In this document: positions 34,906-43,362 of the stretch, in pieces | Layout of the letters: the number at the start of each line of letters is the position of its first letter | How positions within the stretch are numbered: the stretch's first letter is position 1 | Source of the DNA: Lysinibacillus sp. FSL W8-0992 | GTDB taxonomy: Bacteria > Bacillota > Bacilli > Bacillales_A > Planococcaceae | Length of the DNA stretch: 64,000 bases | Direction of reading: 5' to 3' | Assembly: GCF_038008685.1 (NCBI RefSeq) | Contig: NZ_JBBOZQ010000001.1 | Span: forward strand, 1,364,001-1,428,000 | Notes under the pieces: model-generated | Told to the model about the DNA's origin: nothing | Databases searched by the model: none | Seen by the model: the letters and a program-made list of their open reading frames with translations, nothing else | Made by a program: the position numbers and the translations under genes

Positions 34906-36801
34906 ATCAACATTTTAGATAAAGTGAAAAGCTATCGCGAAGAAGAAAATCGACTGAAGTGGGAAGGTACATTTGCAGATTATCTAAGCATTCTGAAGGA
35001 AAGACCTGAAGTTGCTCAAACAGCCCATTCTCGCGTCTACAATATGATTAAAAGCGCTGGAGTAGAGGAACGCGATGAGCAAAAAATGTATCAATTTTTC
35101 GGGCAAGAAATTTTTGGGCTTGAATCAGCAATTGAAAGACTGGTGGAGGAATATTTCCATCCAGCAGCAAGAAGATTAGATGTTAGAAAGCGAATTTTGT
35201 TATTGATGGGGCCAGTAAGTGGAGGAAAGTCAACGATCGTGACCTTGTTAAAGCGTGGACTTGAACAGTTTTCGCGTACGGAAGAGGGAGCAGTTTATGC
35301 AATTAAAGGATGTCCAATGCATGAGGATCCCCTTCATTTAATTCCACATCATTTACGTCATGACTTTTTTGAAGAGTACGGAATACGAATTGAGGGTAGC
35401 TTATCGCCTTTAAATACGATGCGTCTTGAAAAAGAATACGATGGACGTATTGAGAATGTCATCATTGAACGTATAACTTTTTCTGAAGACAAACGTGTAG
35501 GTATAGGAACCTTTACACCTTCTGATCCAAAATCTCAAGATATTGCGGATTTGACGGGTAGCATTGATTTCTCGACAATTGGCGTATTTGGCTCAGAGTC
35601 AGACCCTCGTGCATATCGCTTTGATGGAGAGTTAAACAAGGCAAACCGAGGGATGATGGAATTCCAAGAAATGCTGAAATTAGATGAAAAGTTTTTATGG
35701 AATTTGTTGTCACTGACACAGGAAGGGAATTTTAAGGCAGGAAGATTTGCCTTAATTAGTGCGGATGAGTTAATCGTAGCCCATACTAATGAAACTGAAT
35801 ATCGTTCCTTCATTTCTAATAAAAAGAACGAAGCATTACACTCGCGAATTATTGTAATGCCAATTCCTTATAATTTAAAAGTGAGCCAAGAAGAACTGAT
35901 TTATGAAAAAATGATTAATGAAAGTGATATGTCCCATGTTCATATTGCGCCACATGCATTGAAGGCCGCAGCAATCTTTTCGGTCCTAACAAGGCTGGAA
36001 GTTCCGAAAAAACAAGGTGTGGATCTTATAAAGAAAATGCGCTTGTACGACGGAGAAAATGTGGAGGGATTTAATTCCGTTGACTTAGAGGAGCTTAAAA
36101 AAGAGTTTCCTAACGAAGGCATGAACGGTATTGATCCACGGTATATTATAAATCGTATTTCTTCAGCTATTATTCGAAAAGAAATTCCATCGATTAATGC
36201 ATTGGATGTTTTGCGCGCACTGAAGGATGGTCTTGATCAGCATGCTTCTATATCGCAGGAAGATCGAGAAAAATATATGAACTATATAGCTGTGGCAAGA
36301 AGAGAGTATGATGATATTGCCAAAAATGAAGTGCAAAAAGCGTTCGTTTATTCGTACGAGGAATCTGCAAAAACGTTAATGAATAATTACCTCGATAATG
36401 TAGAGGCATTTTGTAATAAAAATAAAATATTTGACCGCTTAACTGGTGAAGAAATGAATCCAGATGAAAAATTAATGCGCTCCATTGAAGAACAAATTGG
36501 TATTTCTGAAAATGCGAAAAAAGCATTCCGTGAGGAAATATTAATTCGTATTTCGGCTTATGCAAGAAATGGAAAACGGTTTGACTACAATTCTCACGAA
36601 AGATTGCGAGAAGCGATTCAAAAGAAATTATTTGCTGATTTAAAAGATGTTGTGAAAATTACGACTTCTTCTAAAATGCCTGATGAGTCACAGTTGAAGA
36701 AAATTAATGAAGTTGTAGCAAGACTTGTCGATGAACACGGCTATAATACAACGTCAGCAAATGAGTTATTACAATATGTAGGAAGCTTACTGAATCGTTA
36801 A
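34906..36801 (+). CDS. prkA: Serine protein kinase/AAA+ protein PrkA, apparent ATC start codon
   Basis: 631 aa from the ATC at 34906. The frame is open upstream to ATGs at 34840 and 34852, but those lack ribosome sites. GGAGG at 34894-34898 is 7 nt before ATC, and INILDK encoded there lines up with MDILKK, the start of B. subtilis PrkA. AAA+ P-loop GPVSGGKST near residue 104; conserved KGCPMHEDPLHLIPHHLR, ELNKANRGMMEFQEMLK, LISADELIVAHTNETEYRSF, and the C-terminal kinase-like region (RISAYARNGKRFDYNSHERL). Known in Bacillus as a SigE-dependent sporulation factor. Heads prkA-yhbH-spoVR. Confidence 0.92.
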   Translation: MNILDKVKSYREEENRLKWEGTFADYLSILKERPEVAQTAHSRVYNMIKSAGVEERDEQKMYQFFGQEIFGLESAIERLVEEYFHPAARRLDVRKRILLLMGPVSGGKSTIVTLLKRGLEQFSRTEEGAVYAIKGCPMHEDPLHLIPHHLRHDFFEEYGIRIEGSLSPLNTMRLEKEYDGRIENVIIERITFSEDKRVGIGTFTPSDPKSQDIADLTGSIDFSTIGVFGSESDPRAYRFDGELNKANRGMMEFQEMLKLDEKFLWNLLSLTQEGNFKAGRFALISADELIVAHTNETEYRSFISNKKNEALHSRIIVMPIPYNLKVSQEELIYEKMINESDMSHVHIAPHALKAAAIFSVLTRLEVPKKQGVDLIKKMRLYDGENVEGFNSVDLEELKKEFPNEGMNGIDPRYIINRISSAIIRKEIPSINALDVLRALKDGLDQHASISQEDREKYMNYIAVARREYDDIAKNEVQKAFVYSYEESAKTLMNNYLDNVEAFCNKNKIFDRLTGEEMNPDEKLMRSIEEQIGISENAKKAFREEILIRISAYARNGKRFDYNSHERLREAIQKKLFADLKDVVKITTSSKMPDESQLKKINEVVARLVDEHGYNTTSANELLQYVGSLLNR

Positions 36802-36856
36802 TTTTCATTTTAGTGGCAGCCACAATTATGCCAAAAGCGTAATTGATAGACGTAAT

Positions 36857-36889
36857 AGGAGTGTCCCAATTTTAGGGCACTCCTTTTAT
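36857..36889 (+). terminator. Terminator between prkA and yhbH
   Basis: AGGAGTG-CCC / GGG-CACTCCT arms, AATTTTA loop, then TTTTATTTC. It would separate prkA from the next genes, at least partly. Confidence 0.75.
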
Positions 36890-36967
36890 TTCTCTAAAAA
36901 AGTTCAATAAAGCGGATCACTAGCATAGTATAGAAAAAGCGAATTTGATAGATGGGTGAGGATAAAA

Positions 36968-38134
36968 ATGACTGAAAACGAAAATAAGGGTTTTGTCATC
37001 TCTCAGGAAAATTGGTCCCTCCATCGTAAAGGGCACCAAGACCAGCAACGTCATATGGAAAAGGTTAAAGATGCGATTAAAAATAATTTACCTGATTTAG
37101 TTAGTGAAGAAAGTATTGTCATGTCAAATGGTCGTGAGGTAATTAAAATACCTATACGCTCCCTCGATGAATATAAAATTCGATACAATTATGATAATTC
37201 TAAGCATGTAGGTCAAGGACAAGGTGATAGTAGTGTAGGGGATGTTGTCGCGCGTGACGGTAGCAAGAGCAATCAGCAGGGCAATGGGAAAGAAGCTGGT
37301 GACAAGCCTGGTCAAGATTATTATGAAGCAGAAGTAAGTATGGAAGAAATTCAAAGTGTGTTATTTAAAGAGCTGGAGCTTCCTAATTTACAGCAAAAAG
37401 AAAAAGCAGATATTAAAACCGAAAAAATTGAATTTAATGATATAAGGAAAAAAGGGCTTATGGGTAATGTGGATAAGAAGCGCACAATATTGAATGCGCT
37501 GAAACGCAATGCCATGGAAGGAAAAGCGCAAATTACACCAATTCATAATGATGATTTACGCTTTAAAACATGGGATGAAGTGGAGAAGCCTGAATCAAAG
37601 GCTGTAGTCCTTGCAATGATGGATACAAGTGGTTCTATGGGTGCTTTTGAAAAATATTGTGCTAGAAGTTTCTTCTTTTGGATGACGAGATTTTTACGGT
37701 CGAAATATGAAACAGTTGAAATTGAATTTATAGCACATCATACAGAGGCAAAAGTAGTGACAGAGGAAGAGTTTTTCACAAAAGGGGAAAGTGGCGGAAC
37801 GATCTGTTCTTCGGCTTATATTAAAGCGTTAGAGTTGATTCGTGAGAAGTATAATCCTAGTCGTTATAATATTTATCCTGTGCATTTTTCAGATGGTGAA
37901 AACATTTCAATGGATAATGAAAAATGTTTAAAGCTAGTTAATGAATTGATGGACGTCTCAAGCATGTTTGGATATGGCGAAGTAAATCAACATAATCGTT
38001 TTTCAACATTAATGTATACGTATAAAAAAATTGATGATCCAAAGTTTAGGTATCATATTTTAAAGAAAAAAGGCGATGTCTATGATGCCTTAAAGAGCTT
38101 TTTCCAAAAACATGAGTTGCAAAATGAAAATTAA
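36968..38134 (+). CDS. yhbH: Sporulation protein YhbH (DUF444, von Willebrand A-like)
   Basis: 388 aa from the ATG at 36968 (GGTGAGG 6 nt upstream). The N-terminal [27 protein letters not shown] is typical of YhbH. Low-complexity Q/G linker near 85-115. The C-terminal vWA-like domain has a MIDAS-type DTSGSMG in [13 protein letters not shown] and GGTICSSAY, with FSDGENIS later. A CATAGTAT at 36924-36931 may be a SigE -10. Conserved partner of PrkA and SpoVR (YeaG-YeaH-YcgB in enterics). Confidence 0.92.
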   Translation: MTENENKGFVISQENWSLHRKGHQDQQRHMEKVKDAIKNNLPDLVSEESIVMSNGREVIKIPIRSLDEYKIRYNYDNSKHVGQGQGDSSVGDVVARDGSKSNQQGNGKEAGDKPGQDYYEAEVSMEEIQSVLFKELELPNLQQKEKADIKTEKIEFNDIRKKGLMGNVDKKRTILNALKRNAMEGKAQITPIHNDDLRFKTWDEVEKPESKAVVLAMMDTSGSMGAFEKYCARSFFFWMTRFLRSKYETVEIEFIAHHTEAKVVTEEEFFTKGESGGTICSSAYIKALELIREKYNPSRYNIYPVHFSDGENISMDNEKCLKLVNELMDVSSMFGYGEVNQHNRFSTLMYTYKKIDDPKFRYHILKKKGDVYDALKSFFQKHELQNEN

Positions 38135-38183
38135 TATTAGGAAGGTGCGAAGCATTCATTTTTCCAGAGGAGGAGGTTGAAAA

Positions 38184-39584
38184 ATGGAGAAGGAGCTTCA
38201 CCGTGCGATTGATGAAATAACAGAAATTGCAACAGGGTTTGGTTTAGATTTTTTCCCAATGCGTTATGAAATATGTCCTGCAGATATTATTTATACATTT
38301 GGCGCATATGGTATGCCTACGCGTTTTTCCCACTGGAGCTTTGGAAAGCAATTTCATAAGATGAAGCTGCAATATGATTTAGGGCTAAGTCAAATTTATG
38401 AGCTTGTTATTAACTCAAATCCGTGCTATGCATTTTTACTTGATACGAATTCTCTCACGCAAAACAAGCTAATTATTGCGCATGTATTAGCACACTGTGA
38501 CTTCTTTAAAAACAATGTACGATTTTCTAATACAAGACGAGATATGGTAGAGAGTATGACAGCAACTGCAGAGCGGATTGCGGGCTATGAAAGGGAATAT
38601 GGGAAGGAAGAGGTAGAACAGTTTTTAGATGCGATATTAGCTATTCAAGAACATATCGATCCTTCTTTATTAAGACCAAAGCTGTCATCAGAAGATGAAG
38701 AACATGATGAAGAAGAAATTGTTACTTCTAGATCGCCGTATGATGACCTTTGGAATTTAGATAATAAGGAAAAAGAACAAAGGTCGGTACGGAGAAAAAT
38801 TAAACAGTTTCCAATGAAACCTGAAAAGGATTTATTACTTTTTATCCAAGAGCATAGTCGTGAACTAGAGGGATGGCAACGTGATATTTTAACAATGATG
38901 CGTGAGGAAATGCTATATTTTTGGCCTCAATTAGAAACGAAAATAATGAATGAAGGTTGGGCTTCCTTTTGGCATCAGCGCATCATGCGTGAACTCAATT
39001 TAACAACAGTAGAGACGATTGAATATGCCAAATTAAACGCGGGTGTTGTGCAGCCATCAAAAACATCAATCAATCCTTATTATTTGGGCTTGAAAATATT
39101 TGAGGATATTGAAAAACGCTATAATAATCCAAGTGAAGAGATGCTAAGATTAGGGGTACTACCAAATAGCGGACGTGAAAAGATGTTTGAGGTGCGTGAG
39201 ATTGAATCGGATATTTCCTTTATTCGCAACTATTTAACAAAGGATTTAGCAAAGCAAGAGGATCTATATTTATTCCAGAAAAAGGGTAATGAATATCGCA
39301 TTACAGACAAAGATCATGAAATGGTTCGTGATCAGCTTGTATCGATGCGCGTTAATGGAGGGTTCCCATATATCGTTGTGAAAAACGGCGATTATCTACG
39401 AAATGGAGAGCTATATTTAGTGCATGGTTATGAGGGAATGGAGCTAGATCCACATTATTTAGAAAATGTATTGCCGTATATTTATCAATTGTGGGGGCGT
39501 CCTGTGCATTTAGAGACGTTTGTTGAGGGAAAACCGATGCTTTATTCGTATGATGGTACAAAAAATTATAAGCGCTCTGTCTAA
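38184..39584 (+). CDS. spoVR: Stage V sporulation protein R (SpoVR)
   Basis: 466 aa, full length. N-terminal [22 protein letters not shown] and [18 protein letters not shown] are SpoVR hallmarks; [35 protein letters not shown] and [17 protein letters not shown] follow. Known to act in spore cortex formation; a metal site from the histidines is suspected for the family but not proven. Starts after GAGGAGG, 49 nt after yhbH, so cotranscribed with it. Terminator at 39585. Confidence 0.94.
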   Translation: MEKELHRAIDEITEIATGFGLDFFPMRYEICPADIIYTFGAYGMPTRFSHWSFGKQFHKMKLQYDLGLSQIYELVINSNPCYAFLLDTNSLTQNKLIIAHVLAHCDFFKNNVRFSNTRRDMVESMTATAERIAGYEREYGKEEVEQFLDAILAIQEHIDPSLLRPKLSSEDEEHDEEEIVTSRSPYDDLWNLDNKEKEQRSVRRKIKQFPMKPEKDLLLFIQEHSRELEGWQRDILTMMREEMLYFWPQLETKIMNEGWASFWHQRIMRELNLTTVETIEYAKLNAGVVQPSKTSINPYYLGLKIFEDIEKRYNNPSEEMLRLGVLPNSGREKMFEVREIESDISFIRNYLTKDLAKQEDLYLFQKKGNEYRITDKDHEMVRDQLVSMRVNGGFPYIVVKNGDYLRNGELYLVHGYEGMELDPHYLENVLPYIYQLWGRPVHLETFVEGKPMLYSYDGTKNYKRSV

Positions 39585-39642
39585 AGTAAAACTTCTATCA
39601 GGTAGGATGAAAAACCCTACAGATAGAAGTTTTACTTTTTTA
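39585..39642. terminator. Bidirectional terminator after spoVR
   Basis: AGTAAAACTTCTATC and GATAGAAGTTTTACT arms with an inner GTAGG/CCTAC pairing, T runs on both strands. Confidence 0.85.
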
Positions 39643-39653
39643 TTGAGATAACT

Positions 39654-40094
39654 TTATTCATTGTTTTCATTGTTAGAAGGATGCTCTTCAATTACTGGTT
39701 CTTGTAACTCATCTTCTTCAACGTCTTGTGATTGATTAGAAGACGAATGTATATCACTATCAACGACTAAACTATCGCGAACCTTAATCCCTTGTTGTCC
39801 GCCTGCTTCGTCATTATTATCTCCGGCAATACCACTTCTGCCATTACCATCAGCGAATTTAGAATCAAGATTTCTTGTTTGGCTATGATTGAGCGCATTT
39901 TGTCCGCCTTGGTTGGCATTTGTGCCAACATCTTTATTAATTTGACCGCCACCTTCAGCTCTTTGCTCAAAATGGTTCTCTGTGTTGCCAATATTAAATG
40001 TGATATTTATAGTAATATTATTTTTTCCCTCTTTATCTCTTTCAGGTTCCTCAGAGTGATTAGAATTTCTAGAGGCATTATTATAACCTGTCAT
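39654..40094 (-). CDS. Hydrophilic low-complexity protein, unrecognised
   Basis: 146 aa from the ATG at 40094 (AAGGAG upstream). Very rich in N, G, E, D, S and Q; the only hydrophobic block is NITINITFNIGN near residue 25, beta-prone. Ends in an acidic tail (EEDELQEPVIEEHPSNNENNE). No cysteines, no signal peptide. It resembles disordered spore coat or morphogenetic proteins in composition, which fits its place beside spoVR, but this is only a guess. Confidence 0.7.
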   Translation of the reverse strand: MTGYNNASRNSNHSEEPERDKEGKNNITINITFNIGNTENHFEQRAEGGGQINKDVGTNANQGGQNALNHSQTRNLDSKFADGNGRSGIAGDNNDEAGGQQGIKVRDSLVVDSDIHSSSNQSQDVEEDELQEPVIEEHPSNNENNE

Positions 40095-40303
40095 ATTTTT
40101 CACTCCTTTCTTTAAGTATTATTATTAAAGTATTAAATTTTTAAGAGTTCACTTGTACGTGTAGCCTTATCTATAAAGGAAATATTGAAGATAATATATA
40201 AAGCGGTAGTTATTAATAATGAATTTCTGCGCGACGTAACGAAAATTTGTTAAAATGAATAAGATTATATGAATATCTATGGAACTGGAACGGTGAATAA
40301 ACG

Positions 40304-41188
40304 TTGAAAACATTTAAAAAGGTTTATATAGAAATAACAAGCGTCTGTAATTTAGCTTGTAGTTTCTGCCCGCCAACTGAGCGTGCAAAAGGGCTTATCA
40401 AGGTAGAACAGTTTAATAAAATACTTGATGAAATACGACCTCATACTAAATACATTTACTTGCATGTTAAAGGTGAACCACTTTTGCATCCGCGGATTAA
40501 TCAGCTATTAGACGCGGCACATGACAAGGGCTTTAAGGTGAATATTACGACGAACGGCACACTTATTAAAAAGAATCGTGAAAAGTTATTGGGCAAGCCA
40601 GCACTACGCCAAATTAATTTTTCATTACACAGCTTTGATGGCCATGAGGGCTCTGAAAATCGTGAGAAATATTTAGGGGATATTTTAGATTTTGTCCGCG
40701 AAGCAAAAGAATTTAACACAATAATTTCGTATCGTCTGTGGAATTTACAGCAGGATCATGTTACAGATCTTGCTGCTAGAAGAAACCGTGAGACATTAGA
40801 AATTTTAGAAAATGAATATAATCTCGATTTTCGCATTGAGGAAAAAGTTCAGCCAGGCAAGGGCGTAAAAATTGCGAACAATGTTTATTTAAATCAGGAT
40901 CATGAATTTAGATGGCCAAGTTTGCTTGCGCCAGAGGATGAAGGCAAAGGCTTTTGTCATGCGTTACGCAGCCAAGCAGCCATTCTTGTAGATGGTACAG
41001 TTGTGCCATGTTGTCTTGATGGAGAAGGTGTTATCAACTTGGGGAATGTACATGAGCAGTCCTTTAGTGAAATTGTAGAAGGCGAGCGTGCCAATAATTT
41101 AGTTGATGGTTTTTCAAGACGAGAAGCGGTCGAAGAGTTATGTAGAAAATGTGGCTACCGACAAAAGTTCGGTATGGAAGGCGAATAG
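40304..41188 (+). CDS. Radical SAM protein with SPASM-type C-terminus
   Basis: 294 aa, TTG start with weak GGTGAA upstream. The radical SAM 4Fe-4S motif is CNLACSFC (residues 17-24); LHVKGEPLLHP is the SAM-contacting GGE-like region (KGEP). The C-terminal cysteines VPCCLDGEG, then LCRKCGYRQKF, are a SPASM/twitch-type auxiliary cluster site; NLGNVHEQSFSEIV is the usual SPASM segment. No small peptide substrate gene is seen next to it. Function unknown; possibly a peptide- or sugar-modifying enzyme. Confidence 0.85.
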   Translation: MKTFKKVYIEITSVCNLACSFCPPTERAKGLIKVEQFNKILDEIRPHTKYIYLHVKGEPLLHPRINQLLDAAHDKGFKVNITTNGTLIKKNREKLLGKPALRQINFSLHSFDGHEGSENREKYLGDILDFVREAKEFNTIISYRLWNLQQDHVTDLAARRNRETLEILENEYNLDFRIEEKVQPGKGVKIANNVYLNQDHEFRWPSLLAPEDEGKGFCHALRSQAAILVDGTVVPCCLDGEGVINLGNVHEQSFSEIVEGERANNLVDGFSRREAVEELCRKCGYRQKFGMEGE

Positions 41189-41284
41189 GGTAAAAGAGAA
41201 AAGTGTTACTTTGACTGCACGAATCTTGCTGTGACCGTCGATATCCGTTGCGGACGGTCGCTTTCTGCAAAGCATAGAAATAGT

Positions 41285-41945
41285 ATGAGTGACTGGCACG
41301 CCACATAGCCCCATGGCATAAGAGTAGTAGTTCCTAAAACGGAAAAATCCACTGCGCTTTCCGCGGGCACACACGTAAGCCGCAACCCTCGCTAACGCGC
41401 GGCTTGTTGCGTCTTACGCTGCGTGCGTTCCCGCAGGAGTCTACGTGGATTTTTCCTTTGTTAGTTTAGAATGCAAAGCTTAGAAATATATGAGTGACTG
41501 GCACACGGTATAGCCCCATGGCATAAGAGTAGTAGTTCCTAAAACGGAAAAATCCACTGCGCTTTTCGCGGGCACACACGTAAGCCGCAACCCTCGCTAA
41601 CGCGCGGCTTGCTGCGTCTTACGCTTTGTGCGTTCCCGCAGGAGTCTACGTGGATTTTTCCTTTGTTAGTTTAGAATGCAAAGCCTAGAAATAGTATGAG
41701 TGACTGGCACACGGTATAGCCCCATGGCATAAGAGTAGTAGTTCCTAAAACGGAAAAATCCACTGCGCTTTCCGCGGGCACACACGTAAGCCGCAACCCT
41801 CGCTAACGCGCGGCTTGTTGCGTCTTACACTGTGTGCGTTCCCGCAGGAGTCTACGTGGATTTTTCCTTTGTTAGTTTAGAATGCAAAGCATAGAAATAG
41901 TATGAGTGACTGGCACGCCACATAGCCCCACGCCCGCGGAAAGCG
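41285..41945. repeat. Tandem array of 206-bp units built from family A and B repeats
   Basis: Three full units begin at 41285, 41490 and 41696 (205, 206 bp apart) and a truncated fourth begins at 41902. Each starts ATGAGTGACTGGCAC (half of palindrome B), then CATAGCCCCATGGCATAAG or a variant, then a 116-bp family A palindrome (GGAAAAATCCAC ... GTGGATTTTTCC at 41341-41456, 41546-41661, 41752-41867), then TTTGTTAGTTTAGAATGCAA. The units are nearly identical, so amplification is recent. No ORF or spacer diversity, so not CRISPR. A diverged fragment precedes it at 41225-41280. Confidence 0.88.
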
Positions 41946-42005
41946 AGCAACCCGTAACGGAAATCAATTAACACTTTGAAAGGGACAAGGTGCGTCTACA
42001 GTCTT

Positions 42006-42042
42006 ACAGCTCCAATGTTATTCAACATTGGAGCTGTTTTTC
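42006..42042 (+). terminator. Perfect hairpin overlapping the 3' end of the XRE gene
   Basis: ACAGCTCCAATGTT and AACATTGGAGCTGT, loop ATTC, then TTTTTC on the plus strand. The stop codon of the minus-strand XRE gene (42018-42020) overlaps the loop, so the last codons of that gene form one arm. The T run is on the plus strand only. Confidence 0.75.
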
Positions 42043-42407
42043 TTTGATTGAGCATCAATCGTATTTAGAAAATCTCTTGTAATGCGTACTACGTATTTTA
42101 CTTCGTCTAAATTGCGCTCTCTTAATAATGAGCGATGAATGTCGAGCATAAGATTTTTTTCTTCAATATCAGTAACACCCGATAATCGTTGGAAATTAAA
42201 AAGTTCCTCTGGTGCAATATCTAACGCTTTCATAAGCAATTCTAACGTACTTAAAGTAATATTTGATTGCCCGTGCTCAATATTTGAAATGCGACCTTTA
42301 CTAAAACCTAACTTCCCCGTTCTCTCTGCTACTTCTTCTTGACTAAGCCCTTTGGAAACTCTAATGATACGGAGTTGTTCACCTACTAGCTTTAAAAAGT
42401 CTGACAT
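42018..42407 (-). CDS. XRE-family helix-turn-helix regulator
   Basis: 129 aa from the ATG at 42407 (GAGGTGAG upstream). Cro/C1-type HTH at residues 8-62: LRIIRVSKGLSQEEVAERTG, GFSKGRISNIEHGQ, LSTLELLMKALDI. The C-terminal half (IEEKNLMLDIHRSLLRERNLDEVKYVVRITRDF) is helical and probably dimerises. Divergent from the HsdS-like gene and may regulate it. No phage genes are nearby. Confidence 0.87.
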   Translation of the reverse strand: MSDFLKLVGEQLRIIRVSKGLSQEEVAERTGKLGFSKGRISNIEHGQSNITLSTLELLMKALDIAPEELFNFQRLSGVTDIEEKNLMLDIHRSLLRERNLDEVKYVVRITRDFLNTIDAQSKKNSSNVE

Positions 42408-42622
42408 ATCACTCACCTCTATGTAAAAAGCTAGTGAAAAACAATGAAAATGCATATACCATTAAAGTTATATAATGTAGATAATGTTACATTAAAATGG
42501 TACAATAATCACTATAATAATGATATGGAAGAATATTCATAGCATTTTGGACCGTCTACACAAGCATTTTTTGATTGGTTGTATGAAATTTTGAAAGCTC
42601 TTTAAGAATGGAGGATCTCAAC

Positions 42623-43291
42623 TTGTTGGAGCGTTATAGACTAGATGAAATAGCTCTTATTGTTGCTAGTTTAACAACACCTAATATTTCAGATTACTCA
42701 AATGTTGGTCAACCTCTTATTACAGCAAAAAATTTAAAATGGTTAGCACTGGATGGTGATATTCGTAAATTATCTAAATGGAATGATACGGTTAATATGC
42801 ATTTTAAGTGTGCAAAGGTGCCAGCAAAAACAATTATTCTCGCGAAAAATGACTTAGGTCGTGCTAAAAAGTATATATTTCAATGTGAACAAGATGCATA
42901 TATTGCTAATGATGTAGTTGCAATTATCCCAAATGAATCTATTATTTTAAGTGATTATTTGTATTTTTTTCTCCATTGGTATCAGACCAATAAAGACTGG
43001 AGACAATTGCATCATATAAAGTTAGATTTACCTGCATTAGAAATACAAACAAATATTGTAAAGCTGTTAAAAACTAGTCAGCTTTTATTGAAACATAAAA
43101 AATCATTGCTAGCTGTTGTGGAGGAGTTACCACTCCATATTCGAAACATTTCAAAGCAAACTGAACAACATGCTAGCCATTTAAATGACGGATTTGAACA
43201 GCTTCAAACGTTATATCATCTGGCACTTCATAAAATCTTTACTGGAGAGCTATATCAGTTCCACAACAATAATGTTAAAAGGAAACCTTGA
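42623..43291 (+). CDS. Lone HsdS-like protein (type I restriction specificity half-subunit), degenerate
   Basis: About 222 aa if translation starts at the TTG at 42623 (8 nt after GGAGG at 42610-42614); the ATG at 42608 overlaps that ribosome site. Residues 1-140 resemble one target-recognition domain (GQPLITAKNLKW; KCAKVPAKTIILAKNDLGRAKKYIF; YIANDVVAIIP; LDLPALEIQTNIVKLL). Residues 140-222 are the long coiled-coil conserved region, ending HLALHKIFTGELYQ. A complete HsdS has two such halves of about 400 aa. No hsdM or hsdR is nearby, so it is an orphan or a regulatory relic. Confidence 0.6.
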   Translation: MLERYRLDEIALIVASLTTPNISDYSNVGQPLITAKNLKWLALDGDIRKLSKWNDTVNMHFKCAKVPAKTIILAKNDLGRAKKYIFQCEQDAYIANDVVAIIPNESIILSDYLYFFLHWYQTNKDWRQLHHIKLDLPALEIQTNIVKLLKTSQLLLKHKKSLLAVVEELPLHIRNISKQTEQHASHLNDGFEQLQTLYHLALHKIFTGELYQFHNNNVKRKP

Positions 43292-43301
43292 GTTGGCGTT
43301 A

Positions 43302-43344
43302 AAAAAAGTCGGTGTGATATAGAAAGACTAACACCGACTTTTTA
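43302..43344. terminator. Bidirectional terminator between HsdS-like and RNase J genes
   Basis: AAAAAGTCGGTGT (43303-43315) and ACACCGACTTTTT (43331-43343) arms, 15-nt loop. Confidence 0.85.
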
Positions 43345-43362
43345 ACATAAAGCGATATGAAG

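Noticed and set aside
41285..41945. Possible CRISPR array
   Set aside because: Repeats are about 206 bp and directly joined, with no unique spacers and no cas genes nearby.
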